DNA of 38,097 bases, from positions 1 to 38,097 of the forward strand of contig JAFTKC010000005.1 of NCBI GenBank assembly GCA_017456055.1, given 5' to 3'. Source of the stretch: Clostridia bacterium. Lineage in GTDB: Bacteria > Bacillota > Clostridia > Christensenellales > Borkfalkiaceae. Below, one piece after another: positions 31,040 to 37,253 of the stretch; position 1 is the first letter of the stretch; every line of letters starts with the position of its first letter. The notes under the pieces are model-generated. The model had not been told where the DNA came from. It ran no database searches and was given only the letters and a program-made list of their open reading frames with translations. The translations under genes and the position numbers were made by a program.

Positions 31040-32569
31040 CTAAAAGTGATGAAAAACATCAAATTTTTCTTCCGTAAAATTGGTCTTTTTTATATAAACG
31101 TTCTTAACAACTCTTGTTTTGTTGTAAAAAATTGTATTTTGATAAAAGAGAAAGCCCTGACTTGTTTCGTCAGGACTTTTTGTTTTTTGATACTTATAAA
31201 AGATTTCTATTTTGTTTTCATATAAAATAATTTTTTCAACAAGTAAATTTATTAGCCTTTTTGCTTCTTTTTTAAGAGCAGATTTAATGTAAGCGATAAT
31301 ATCTTCTTTTGAAAGAGATACTTTTGTTTGTGCTTCTTCGTGCAAGATTTGTTCTTTTATCAACGATAGTTGACCTTCTAATTCGTCAAGCCTGCTTTTT
31401 GTCATATCAGAGAAGATGCCACGCTCCATTGCTAATATTAGATTATTTATAGATTTCTCTATATCGGCTTTTTGATTGGTTAATAGTGTAAGTCGTGTAT
31501 TTGTTCTAAACTTTTCTTTGTTTAGTTCTACAATTTTGTCAACAAGTTTATTTAAGTCATTTTTATTAAAAGCATCAATAATAGAATTTACAACAGTTTC
31601 TTCTATTATTTCTTTTTTAACAGAGCCTTTTTTGCATTTATGAGTAGTTTTTTTTCTAGAGCATTTGTAATATCTAAAAACATCACCAGAACGGGCAGTT
31701 CCTGCATCTGCACTCATTGTTTTACCACAATATCCACAAAATAATTTGTTTTTTAATATGTAAGTAACGTCTGCATTATGCGTGCCGTATTTGTTTTTAT
31801 ACTTTTTTTCTTGAACTGTTAAAAATGTTTCTTTTGATATTATAGCTGGAAAAATATTGTCAACTATTTCACCGTTACATTCAAAACTACCTGTGTATTT
31901 CTCGTTTTCAAGCATATGATGGATAGTGTTTACGGCAAAAGGCTTACCCCTATGATATATTCCTTTTGCGGTTAAATTTTCAATGATGGTTTTAATATAT
32001 GTTCCGTGCAAATATTCGTCGTAAATATATTTAACGATATTGGCTTTTTCTTCGTCAAGAACAACTTTTTTTCCGTCTTTTTTATAACCAAAAAGCAAAT
32101 ATCCACCCATATAGTTTCCTTTGGTGCGTAATTCTCTCATTCCACGTTTAACTTTTTGGGATAGTTCGGCAGAATAGTATTCAGCCATACCTTCAAGCAA
32201 TGATTCTAAAATAATGCCTTCAGGTGTTTCGGGAATATTTTCCATTGCGGATAAAAGTTTTATGCCATTATCTCGCAGGGTTTTCTTGTGCATAGCAGTT
32301 TCATATTTGTTACGGGAGAAACGGTCAAGTTTATAAACAAGAACGTAATCCCACGCCTGTTTTGCACTATCTTTGAGCATACGTTGAAAATCTTTACGAT
32401 TGTCATTTGTTCCCGTCATAGCACGGTCAATATAAGTATCGACAATAACTATATCGTTACGGGCTGCAAATTCGTTACAAACGTGAATTTGACCTTCAAT
32501 AGACTGCTCTGTTTGTCGTTCGCTAGAATATCTAGCATAAATTACAGCAGTTTTTTTGTCTTTCTTCAT
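31040..32569 (-). CDS. Large serine recombinase (integrase)
   Basis: A 509-residue site-specific recombinase. The N-terminal resolvase-type catalytic domain begins AVIYARYSSERQTEQSIEGQ with nucleophile Ser15, then DRAMTGTNDNRKDFQRML and YKLDRFSRNKYETA. The recombinase domain follows (KGIYHRGKPFAVNTIHHML), then a zinc ribbon with FCGYCGKTM and KCSRKKTTHKC. A coiled-coil region (~350-420) and a short C-terminal tail complete it. Such enzymes integrate and excise elements by double-strand cleavage at att sites and need a directionality factor for excision. AAAGGAG is 7 bases before the ATG. The start overlaps a small upstream gene by 38 bases. Confidence 0.95.
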   Translation of the reverse strand: MKKDKKTAVIYARYSSERQTEQSIEGQIHVCNEFAARNDIVIVDTYIDRAMTGTNDNRKDFQRMLKDSAKQAWDYVLVYKLDRFSRNKYETAMHKKTLRDNGIKLLSAMENIPETPEGIILESLLEGMAEYYSAELSQKVKRGMRELRTKGNYMGGYLLFGYKKDGKKVVLDEEKANIVKYIYDEYLHGTYIKTIIENLTAKGIYHRGKPFAVNTIHHMLENEKYTGSFECNGEIVDNIFPAIISKETFLTVQEKKYKNKYGTHNADVTYILKNKLFCGYCGKTMSADAGTARSGDVFRYYKCSRKKTTHKCKKGSVKKEIIEETVVNSIIDAFNKNDLNKLVDKIVELNKEKFRTNTRLTLLTNQKADIEKSINNLILAMERGIFSDMTKSRLDELEGQLSLIKEQILHEEAQTKVSLSKEDIIAYIKSALKKEAKRLINLLVEKIILYENKIEIFYKYQKTKSPDETSQGFLFYQNTIFYNKTRVVKNVYIKKTNFTEEKFDVFHHF

Positions 32570-32720
32570 TTTTATTCTCCTTTAAGTCAGTTTCTTTTTC
32601 TTCTAAAATATGTTTTAGTAGGTTTTTGTAGAAAACTTCTAAATCCGATAAAGGAATATCGTCAAAAGTCGGTTTTCCAATGTTAATAACTTTTAATTTT
32701 CTTTTTTTAGTTGCTTTCAT
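32532..32720 (-). CDS. Small protein encoded upstream of and overlapping the recombinase
   Basis: A 62-residue protein with a Lys-rich start (MKATKKRKLKVINIGKPTFD) and an amphipathic helix (LSDLEVFYKNLLKHILEEKE) ending in NCCNLC. AAGGAG sits 5 bases before the ATG, and the gene runs into the recombinase gene in another frame, so the two are cotranscribed. I do not recognise the family. By position it could be a recombination directionality factor or an accessory protein, but the sequence alone does not show this. Confidence 0.6.
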   Translation of the reverse strand: MKATKKRKLKVINIGKPTFDDIPLSDLEVFYKNLLKHILEEKETDLKENKNEERQKNCCNLC

Positions 32721-32938
32721 ATTTCTCCTTATAGAGAGAAAAAGAGCGCACTACGTCCGAAGTAGGAACGTATTACGCCCAGAAAATGCAACTATAAATT
32801 TTCAGATTGTCATTTTTGCTATACGCCAATTTTCTCAAATTTAATTTTCTTGAATAGATTGTTTCATAAAAACAAACAAGAGTGTTAGCAATCAACTTGC
32901 ACTTTTAATCAGCGTTTTTGCAAAAAACCTAAATATTT

Positions 32939-32966
32939 TTGACATTTTTTGCACTAGTTTTAATAT
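32939..32966 (+). promoter_or_regulatory. Promoter upstream of the nested-repeat leader
   Basis: TTGACA (32939-32944), 16-bp spacer, TAATAT (32961-32966). Predicted start near 32973, giving a leader of about 157 bases before the tiny frame at 33130. Confidence 0.6.
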
Positions 32967-33037
32967 TGATTTGAGCCTTTTTAACTTATTTATATAAATT
33001 GTCTTTCGCAATTAACGAAAATCATAAGACCTTCCCG

Positions 33038-33112
33038 CTGTCAAACCAAAGGAAAAAAGATTGTTTTGTAATCAATATATAATAGGTCAATCTTTTAGAC
33101 GACGTTTGACAG
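33038..33112 (+). repeat. Nested inverted repeats (large stem-loop)
   Basis: The outer arms CTGTCAAAC (33038-33046) and GTTTGACAG (33104-33112) are perfect, 9 bp. The inner arms AAAAGATTG (33055-33063) and CAATCTTTT (33088-33096) are also perfect, 9 bp. The arms are separated by 8 and 7 bases and the terminal loop is 24 bases. The structure lies just before a strong ribosome binding site at 33117-33125. Confidence 0.75.
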
Positions 33113-33129
33113 TTAAAAGGGGAGGGATT

Positions 33130-33192
33130 ATGATACGAAAAAACCACTACCAAGAAAGGCAATTTATTTTTCGTTTTTATAAAAAAGGTTAA
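33130..33192 (+). CDS. Tiny reading frame (20 residues) with a strong ribosome binding site
   Basis: AGGGGAGGG lies 4 bases before the ATG. The product MIRKNHYQERQFIFRFYKKG is short, basic and aromatic. It follows the nested stem-loop and is followed by a TATGAC-N7-GTCATA palindrome. It may be a leader peptide or a real small protein; nothing similar is known to me. Confidence 0.4.
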   Translation: MIRKNHYQERQFIFRFYKKG

Positions 33193-33205
33193 ATTATTTT
33201 TTTAA

Positions 33206-33224
33206 TATGACAGTAGTTGTCATA
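33206..33224. promoter_or_regulatory. Operator-like palindrome TATGAC-N7-GTCATA, copy 1
   Basis: TATGAC (33206-33211), seven bases, GTCATA (33219-33224). Preceded by TTTAA, as in copy 2. TTGTCA inside it could be a -35 box. Confidence 0.55.
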
Positions 33225-33350
33225 ATTAGTGTGTTAGAGTATGTGTGCGAAAAGGTTATATGGCGTAGTGGCAAGATTTGTGTGTTTTTGGCTTGTCAAG
33301 TCTTTATGACATATTTCGACAAAATAAATTTATAAAAATTTTTGTGTCAG

Positions 33351-33392
33351 CTCCCTAATAGCGTTGACTTAAAATGCCATAGGGAGTATAAT
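33351..33392 (+). promoter_or_regulatory. Promoter of the zinc-ribbon gene pair, flanked by an inverted repeat
   Basis: TTGACT (33364-33369), 17-bp spacer, TATAAT (33387-33392). CTCCCTA (33351-33357) and TAGGGAG (33380-33386) form a perfect inverted repeat around the -35 box, the right arm touching the -10 box. Confidence 0.75.
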
Positions 33393-33464
33393 TTTAACTA
33401 CAAATACGAACAAATGTTTGTTTTTGTAAAAAATAAGGGTTGCACACAAAAAAAGGAGGAGATT

Positions 33465-33677
33465 ATGGAGCAGACTAAATATTGTATCTATTGTTCTAGC
33501 GAATTAAAAATGAATTTTGGCTTTCTATATAAAGAAATGCTGTGCCCCCATTGTAGTGCGATACTAAAATATAGGAAGAATTTATTCGGTCATCAAATTA
33601 TTGAAGCAAGATATGCTGGTGATACAGAATATGAACGAATAATTATAAAAAGAGGAGGTGCTAGAAGAAATGGATAA
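33465..33677 (+). CDS. Small zinc-ribbon protein
   Basis: A 70-residue protein with two CxxC knuckles: YCIYCSSELKMNFGFLYKE and MLCPHCSAILKYRK. It ends in a basic tail. AAGGAGG lies 7 bases before the ATG at 33465, which decides the start; the in-frame open stretch upstream overlaps the promoter. Its stop codon overlaps the start of a second zinc-ribbon gene. Function unknown; such proteins often bind nucleic acid or a partner. Confidence 0.6.
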   Translation: MEQTKYCIYCSSELKMNFGFLYKEMLCPHCSAILKYRKNLFGHQIIEARYAGDTEYERIIIKRGGARRNG

Positions 33678-33855
33678 ATTTGATGTGACTTGTCCTAATT
33701 GTAAAACAATAAATAAAGATTTATATCTTTGGGAAACAGAGGGTAGATTTGTATGTGAACATTGTGGTAAAGAAACGCAAATTAAACGTTTTGAAAGACC
33801 AAATCGCATACCGTTATATTCAAGTGAAGAAATTTTAACAAAAGTATTCGTTTGA
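33670..33855 (+). CDS. Small zinc-ribbon protein, second of a pair
   Basis: A 61-residue protein with CPNCKTINKDLYLWETEG and FVCEHCGKETQIKRF, one complete four-Cys ribbon. The ATG at 33670 overlaps the end of the upstream gene by 8 bases, with AGAGGAGG 12 bases before it; a GTG at 33658 would have the same site too close. Coupled translation with its neighbour is likely. Function unknown. Confidence 0.6.
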   Translation: MDKFDVTCPNCKTINKDLYLWETEGRFVCEHCGKETQIKRFERPNRIPLYSSEEILTKVFV

Positions 33856-34111
33856 TAAAGGTAGCTTAACCCTGCTATCAAACATTATATAAATAGGAAC
33901 AAAGTCGGTATTATGCTTTCGTGATGGAATTCCCGACCACACAATGATAGTTTAATAAATTCAAACCGTTTTGTTTATGGGAAGAAGGAGGGTAGATATG
34001 TATGTATTTAGCATTATATTTTAATGTGGACTTTATGGCGTTTTTCATTGACTGACAGGCTATACTTTGTGGTGTTTGTATAGCGGTTTGGTTTTTCATA
34101 GCATCCTTTGG
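33856..34111 (+). ncRNA. Transcribed leader-like region with hairpins and two tiny overlapping frames
   Basis: Between the zinc-ribbon pair and a strong terminator there is no normal gene. Stems seen: GTTTGATA / TATCAAAC starting at the stop codon of the previous gene, and GTCGG / CCGAC (about 33904-33935). AAGGAGGG then precedes an ATG at 33998 for the eight-residue MYVFSIIF, whose TAA overlaps the ATG (TAATG) of a 19-residue hydrophobic frame MWTLWRFSLTDRLYFVVFV (34024-34083). This could be a coupled leader peptide, a small membrane peptide, or a small RNA. Low certainty. Confidence 0.35.
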
Positions 34112-34151
34112 AAATAGTGTAACAAGTTTTACTTGCTACACTATTTTTCTT
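34112..34151 (+). terminator. Strong terminator
   Basis: Stem AAATAGTGTA-a-CAAG / CTTG-c-TACACTATTT with one A.C mismatch, a TTTTA loop, and a T-rich end. It ends the transcript carrying the tiny frames. Confidence 0.85.
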
Positions 34152-34154
34152 TAA

Positions 34155-34173
34155 TATGACTAAAATTGTCATA
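34155..34173. promoter_or_regulatory. Operator-like palindrome TATGAC-N7-GTCATA, copy 2
   Basis: TATGAC (34155-34160), seven bases, GTCATA (34168-34173), with the same length and same preceding TTTAA as the copy at 33206. It lies upstream of the gene at 34223. Confidence 0.55.
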
Positions 34174-34222
34174 TATGTGGTGTTATTATTTAGTTGTAAA
34201 ATGTTTATTGACAGGAGGAAAT

Positions 34223-34633
34223 ATGTCTGATTTTTGGAAGAATAGTGGTTTTCCAGATTATAATTTTGATGGCAGAGTTGATTATTTTGACGTTATGATA
34301 GCTGAAGATGCGGCTAATTCAATAGGACCGGTTACCTTTTCTAGAAGGAAAGCTAAAAATAAAGAATTAGAAAATGAACCTTTAGATGCTAAACCCGTAG
34401 AAATGTTTTTCTTTTGCATTTTGTTTTTTTTAATTTGCACGGGGATGTTTTTCGCTTTAGGACTAATTTTTTGGATAATCTTTTTTATTGGTATAGGTGT
34501 TGAAGATGCGGCAGGCATAGTGATGATTTCTTCGGCAATTTCAGGTAGTATTATTTCTTTAATCGTAACTATATGTTGGGCTAAAAGAAATAAAAAACTT
34601 TTATTAGAAAAAAAGAAAAAGGACCACAAGTAA
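34223..34633 (+). CDS. Membrane protein with an N-terminal EF-hand/dockerin-like loop
   Basis: A 136-residue protein. Residues ~10-25 read PDYNFDGRVDYFDVMIAED, a calcium-loop pattern (DxNxDGxVDxxD) like a dockerin or EF-hand repeat. Two hydrophobic helices follow (MFFFCILFFLICTGMFFALG with FWIIFFIGIGV; then IVMISSAISGSIISLIVTIC). The tail is very Lys-rich. ACAGGAGG is 5 bases before the ATG; the frame upstream of it is not used. It has its own terminator. Similar small membrane proteins occur in mobile elements of gut Firmicutes; function unknown. Confidence 0.65.
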   Translation: MSDFWKNSGFPDYNFDGRVDYFDVMIAEDAANSIGPVTFSRRKAKNKELENEPLDAKPVEMFFFCILFFLICTGMFFALGLIFWIIFFIGIGVEDAAGIVMISSAISGSIISLIVTICWAKRNKKLLLEKKKKDHK

Positions 34634-34645
34634 GTGGCCCTTTAT
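34618..34645 (+). terminator. Terminator overlapping the end of the membrane protein gene
   Basis: Stem AAAGG-a-CCAC / GTGG-c-CCTTT with an AAGTAA loop. Confidence 0.75.
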
Positions 34646-34704
34646 AATGTTTTCGACAATATATGACAAAACAAGACAAAGATAGACATTGTTTTCACTA
34701 AAAT

Positions 34705-34729
34705 AGGTGGTTAAATGGTTTAGCCATCT
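34705..34729. promoter_or_regulatory. 25-bp operator A, downstream of the XRE gene
   Basis: AGGTGGTTA-N7-TAGCCATCT, an imperfect palindrome. It matches operator B (35283-35307) at most positions, including GGTT in the spacer. Confidence 0.65.
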
Positions 34730-34747
34730 AAAAATTTTTGGTATAAT
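34719..34747 (+). promoter_or_regulatory. Promoter pointing antisense into the XRE gene
   Basis: TTTAGC (34719-34724), 17-bp spacer, extended -10 TGG-TATAAT (34742-34747). The start would be near the XRE stop codon and read the opposite strand of that gene. The -35 box is inside operator A. Confidence 0.5.
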
Positions 34748-34751
34748 ATAG

Positions 34752-35201
34752 TTAATCTTTATCTTCTGTTCTTCCTAAAAGGTAATCAGGGGAAACGTTG
34801 AAGTAGTCGCAAAGCAATTCTAATATTTCAAGTTCGGGTAGGAAGCCTTTACTAATCCATCTAGAGATATTACTTTTGTCAAAAAGGCAATCAGCAGCTA
34901 CTTTGTAATGCGTAACTTCTTTTTCGGAGCATAAACTTTCAAAGCGGGATAGAAAGCTAGCAGGAGAAGAACTTTTATAAAAGTCTTCGATATCCGTCTT
35001 GCCTAAAAGAAAGTTTATGGATATATCAAAGAAGTCTGCGATTTTTATCAACGTTTTAGTGCTAGGGATAATACCATATGTTAAAGCATTTGATAACGTG
35101 CTTTGGCTTAAAGGGATTAGTTTGGCTATTTCACTACGTGAATAGTCAGATTCTTCTAGTAATGACTTAAATCTTTTTTGAAACGATAGAGATATTGACA
35201 A
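34752..35201 (-). CDS. XRE-family repressor with two helix-turn-helix domains
   Basis: A 149-residue protein holding two Cro/C1-type HTH units: FKSLLEESDYSRSEIAKLI plus PLSQSTLSNALTYG (with FFDISINFLLGKTD), and FESLCSEKEVTHYKVAADCL plus FDKSNISRWISKG (with YFNVSPDYLLGRTE). The start is TTG at 35201, set by AGGAG 7 bases upstream. It is divergent from the DUF4085-type gene. Three 25-bp AGGTGG-type palindromes flank it and are its probable binding sites, which suits a protein with an internal HTH duplication. Confidence 0.85.
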   Translation of the reverse strand: MSISLSFQKRFKSLLEESDYSRSEIAKLIPLSQSTLSNALTYGIIPSTKTLIKIADFFDISINFLLGKTDIEDFYKSSSPASFLSRFESLCSEKEVTHYKVAADCLFDKSNISRWISKGFLPELEILELLCDYFNVSPDYLLGRTEDKD

Positions 35202-35223
35202 TTATTTACTCCTAAATTTATTT

Positions 35224-35248
35224 AGGTGGCGAATAAGATAAATCACCT
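35224..35248. promoter_or_regulatory. 25-bp operator C, at the XRE gene start
   Basis: AGGTGGCGA-N7-AAATCACCT, a 25-bp imperfect palindrome of the same size and ends as operators A and B. It overlaps the next palindrome by four bases. Confidence 0.55.
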
Positions 35249-35265
35249 ATACATTAAGTATAGGT
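35245..35265. promoter_or_regulatory. Second palindrome type in the XRE/DUF4085 gap
   Basis: ACCTATAC-ATTAA-GTATAGGT, a perfect 8-bp inverted repeat between operators C and B. On the minus strand a TTGACA (35277-35272) lies just upstream of it, so it may cover the XRE promoter. Confidence 0.5.
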
Positions 35266-35282
35266 ATTATTTGTCAAATATT

Positions 35283-35307
35283 AGGTGGTTATTTGGTTAA
35301 ACCACTT
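35283..35307. promoter_or_regulatory. 25-bp operator B, upstream of the DUF4085-type gene
   Basis: AGGTGGTTA-N7-AAACCACTT, 19 bases before the start codon at 35326. Confidence 0.65.
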
Positions 35308-35325
35308 GAAAACGGAGGTATATTT

Positions 35326-36063
35326 ATGAAAATTTTGACGAAAGAATGGAGAGAACAATACGAACAAGTAAGAGTCATAAATTGGCTTAAAGAAGTTGAT
35401 ACACAAAAGAAAACCTACGAAGAAATACTAAAGGATAGCAGGGAAATATTTTATAAAGAGATACACGGTGATTTAGAATTAGCTGAACTTGCATTTAAGG
35501 ATAATTTAGCAGAAAAATTATATAATGCACACATTGATAGAGACAGGAAAACATTGTTGTCCTTGCCTACAGAAGTGTATAGTAAGATAAAAGATATTAA
35601 GACTGTTATTTTAGGGTTTGCTTGTAAAGAAGATAAAGAAATGTTAATGGAATATGCAAGTAGTCTTCGCAAAGAACTTGAAAAAAGTGCAGATGAGGCT
35701 GGTGCTATTACGGAAGAAGCGATAGATTGTCTTCCAGAAGAAATTGATTTAGATTCTGTAATGGGTGAACTAGTGTATGAAGTAGAACCAAAAGGAAAAG
35801 ATTATTTCATAAACGTTGATGGTTATATAATTTGTGTTGAAAATTACGAAATTATAGAACAAGAAGAATTTGAGTTAAAAATAATGGACTTTGACGACCC
35901 TGTGTCAGAGTTTACAAGTTTAGATGCTGCCGAATTACATTTTGTAAGCGATAATTGCTTTGAACTTCATTTGTTGTTTGCAATAGCAGATAAATTTGAG
36001 AATATGACTTATAAGTATTTAACTTTAAGGGGAACAAATGTTAAGTTTATGAATGAGGACTAA
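35326..36063 (+). CDS. DUF4085-type protein
   Basis: A 245-residue protein recognised by its start MKILTKEWREQYEQVRVINW and by LLSLPTEVYSKIKDIKTVILG, GKDYFINVDGYIICVENYEI and the end TYKYLTLRGTNVKF. It is acidic and helical in the first half, with a beta-rich C-terminal half. No signal peptide. Members are common on clostridial chromosomes and mobile elements; no function is known to me. The start is fixed by GGAGG 7 bases upstream. It is divergent from the double-XRE repressor and has operator B in its 5' region, so it is probably under that repressor. Confidence 0.75.
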   Translation: MKILTKEWREQYEQVRVINWLKEVDTQKKTYEEILKDSREIFYKEIHGDLELAELAFKDNLAEKLYNAHIDRDRKTLLSLPTEVYSKIKDIKTVILGFACKEDKEMLMEYASSLRKELEKSADEAGAITEEAIDCLPEEIDLDSVMGELVYEVEPKGKDYFINVDGYIICVENYEIIEQEEFELKIMDFDDPVSEFTSLDAAELHFVSDNCFELHLLFAIADKFENMTYKYLTLRGTNVKFMNED

Positions 36064-36065
36064 TA

Positions 36066-36098
36066 AAAAAAGCCGAGCTGTAAAGCCCGGCTTTTAAT
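36066..36098. terminator. Bidirectional terminator
   Basis: Stem AAAAGCCGAGC / GCCCGGCTTTT with one mismatch and a TGTAAA loop, between convergent genes. Confidence 0.88.
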
Positions 36099-36109
36099 TT
36101 GTTATTAAA

Positions 36110-36391
36110 TTATGCTAACGTGTATGATTTTTCGCCAACAATTATTCTATTTCCACTCTTTATAGGTTCTCCGTGACATTCGGCACGTAGAATAATTTTA
36201 TTTGTTTGTTCGGTGACTTTTGGAATATCACCATCATTAAATTTGTCTTGATTACCAACGGCTATAATGGAAAATCCTTTATCTACAAGCATAGAACTAA
36301 ATTGCCATAGTGCTTCATAAGCGCCGTAGGAATCCATAATAATTGAGTAGTTTTGTTCTTTGTTATAAGCTGTAATTCTAAAATAATTCAT
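36110..36391 (-). CDS. Conserved hypothetical small protein of mobile elements
   Basis: A 93-residue soluble protein: MNYFRITAYNKEQNYSIIMD, then SYGAYEALWQFSSMLVDKGF and KIILRAECHGEPI. This pattern is familiar from accessory regions of clostridial conjugative elements, with no known function. AAAGGAGA is 6 bases before the ATG. Its start lies 12 bases after the stop of a broken gene on the same strand, so it was the second gene of an operon whose first gene is now truncated. Confidence 0.65.
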   Translation of the reverse strand: MNYFRITAYNKEQNYSIIMDSYGAYEALWQFSSMLVDKGFSIIAVGNQDKFNDGDIPKVTEQTNKIILRAECHGEPIKSGNRIIVGEKSYTLA

Positions 36392-36403
36392 AGTTTATCT
36401 CCT

Positions 36404-36528
36404 TTATGCTGCAATTTGTTTTAATTGTTCGTTTGCGTATGGAAGCCATTTTTTGTTTACAAAGTCTAAAACTTCCATAGCAGGTCTTGAGTCACTTTTT
36501 CCGTAACACTGTAATATTTGTTTTTTGT
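36404..36528 (-). pseudogene. 3' remnant of a gene cut off at a deletion junction
   Basis: About 40 residues ending QILQCYGKSDSRP, AMEVLDFVNKKWLPYANEQL and KQIAA look like the true C-terminus of a protein: good codon use and a stop 12 bases before the next gene's start. Upstream of about 36528 the frame continues only as the opposite strand of another gene. The 5' part is missing. Family not recognised. Confidence 0.5.
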
Positions 36529-36863
36529 CTAATGAATATACCCATGATTTTAAGGAATGTAGTTGTAAGAGCTGTTTTGTTGATGGCGGGCACGAATATT
36601 TGCGACGTGGTTTTACTGAACAAGGGTGCTTTGAAGAATTATCTATAGTAATAAGTGAAGAAGAAAAAATAAAGTGTCCGCAGTGTAAAAGAGAATTAAA
36701 AATAGAGTGCACGTCAACTTTGAAAGTTGATTTACACGGAAATAAGAAAAAAGAAATCATTGGTTCTTGTGAGCATTGTTTGGCAGATTATTTTTGGATA
36801 GAAATTATAGACAAGTCGGGCAATAAAAAGATAGAAGAATTTAGACGTCATTTTTGTGGCTAA
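36529..36863 (+). pseudogene. Zinc-ribbon-type protein gene lacking its 5' end
   Basis: The frame gives EYTHDFKECSCKSCFVDGGH, YLRRGF, then IKCPQCKRELKIEC and SCEHCLADYFWIEI. The HDFxxCSCxxCxVDGGxxYLRR core is known from small proteins of the DUF7695 type, which normally have a preceding CxxCGDxIxSKHR ribbon; here that part is absent. There is no Shine-Dalgarno or ATG at the beginning, only a TTG. It meets the minus-strand remnant head to head. A C-terminal two-knuckle extension (from residue ~48) is intact. Confidence 0.5.
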
Positions 36864-36875
36864 TAGGTGATTGAA

Positions 36876-37238
36876 ATGAGTTGTTATATAACGATTAAGA
36901 AAAAGGGCGTTACGCTTTGCTGCTATAATAGGAATACAGAATTTTATAAAGCATTGTCAGGTCGCCCAGAAGAAAGATGGACTGAAATAAGAATTGAAGA
37001 TTTAGATACTGCTTTGAGCAATCTTAAAGATGATATGAAAGGTTATGAAAAGGCGATTAGTCGTTATGAGAAATCTTTGGAGTTTTTGAGAGATGCAGAA
37101 GCTGTTCACGAAACGTTGAGTTCAATAGAAAGTTTAGAAGAAACGCTTGAAGAAAAAAAGGAAGCCTTTTATTACATTAAATTTTTGATTGATATTTGGT
37201 ATCAAGATGAAGGACAAATGGAATGGCAAATAGGATAA
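36876..37238 (+). CDS. Hypothetical coiled-coil protein
   Basis: A 120-residue protein: MSCYITIKKKGVTLCCYNRN, then a long heptad-like helix (LDTALSNLKDDMKGYEKAIS, SLEETLEEKKEAFYYIKFLI). No membrane segment. AGGTGA lies 6 bases before the ATG at 36876; an in-frame GTG three codons earlier has no space for a site. It follows the broken zinc-ribbon gene by 12 bases and precedes the next gene by 15. Function unknown. Confidence 0.55.
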   Translation: MSCYITIKKKGVTLCCYNRNTEFYKALSGRPEERWTEIRIEDLDTALSNLKDDMKGYEKAISRYEKSLEFLRDAEAVHETLSSIESLEETLEEKKEAFYYIKFLIDIWYQDEGQMEWQIG

Positions 37239-37253
37239 AAGGGAAATAGATTT

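Larger units (their letters stand above)
32721..33129. other. Gene-free region at the head of the element's divergent units
   Basis: No coding frame with a ribosome binding site was found. Near 32750 an imperfect hairpin (TACGTCC / GGAACGTA) lies in the leader of the recombinase unit. The rest holds a plus-strand promoter and a nested inverted repeat listed separately. Confidence 0.5.

Noticed and set aside
33911-34099. A 62-codon minus-strand frame with AAAGGA upstream
   Set aside because: The only strong terminator here is oriented for a plus-strand transcript, the product has no recognisable pattern, and the competing plus-strand features are as good; not called.
33315-34658. Spo0A-box-like sites TTCGACAAA (33315) and TTCGACAA (34652) in the mobile element
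   Set aside because: Such 7-8 base matches also occur inside a coding region (near 21106) and are expected several times by chance in 38 kb of A/T-rich DNA.
36404-36760. A 118-codon minus-strand frame extending the remnant at 36404
   Set aside because: Beyond about 36528 it is the reverse of a coding plus-strand frame with zinc knuckles; only the last ~40 codons look real.
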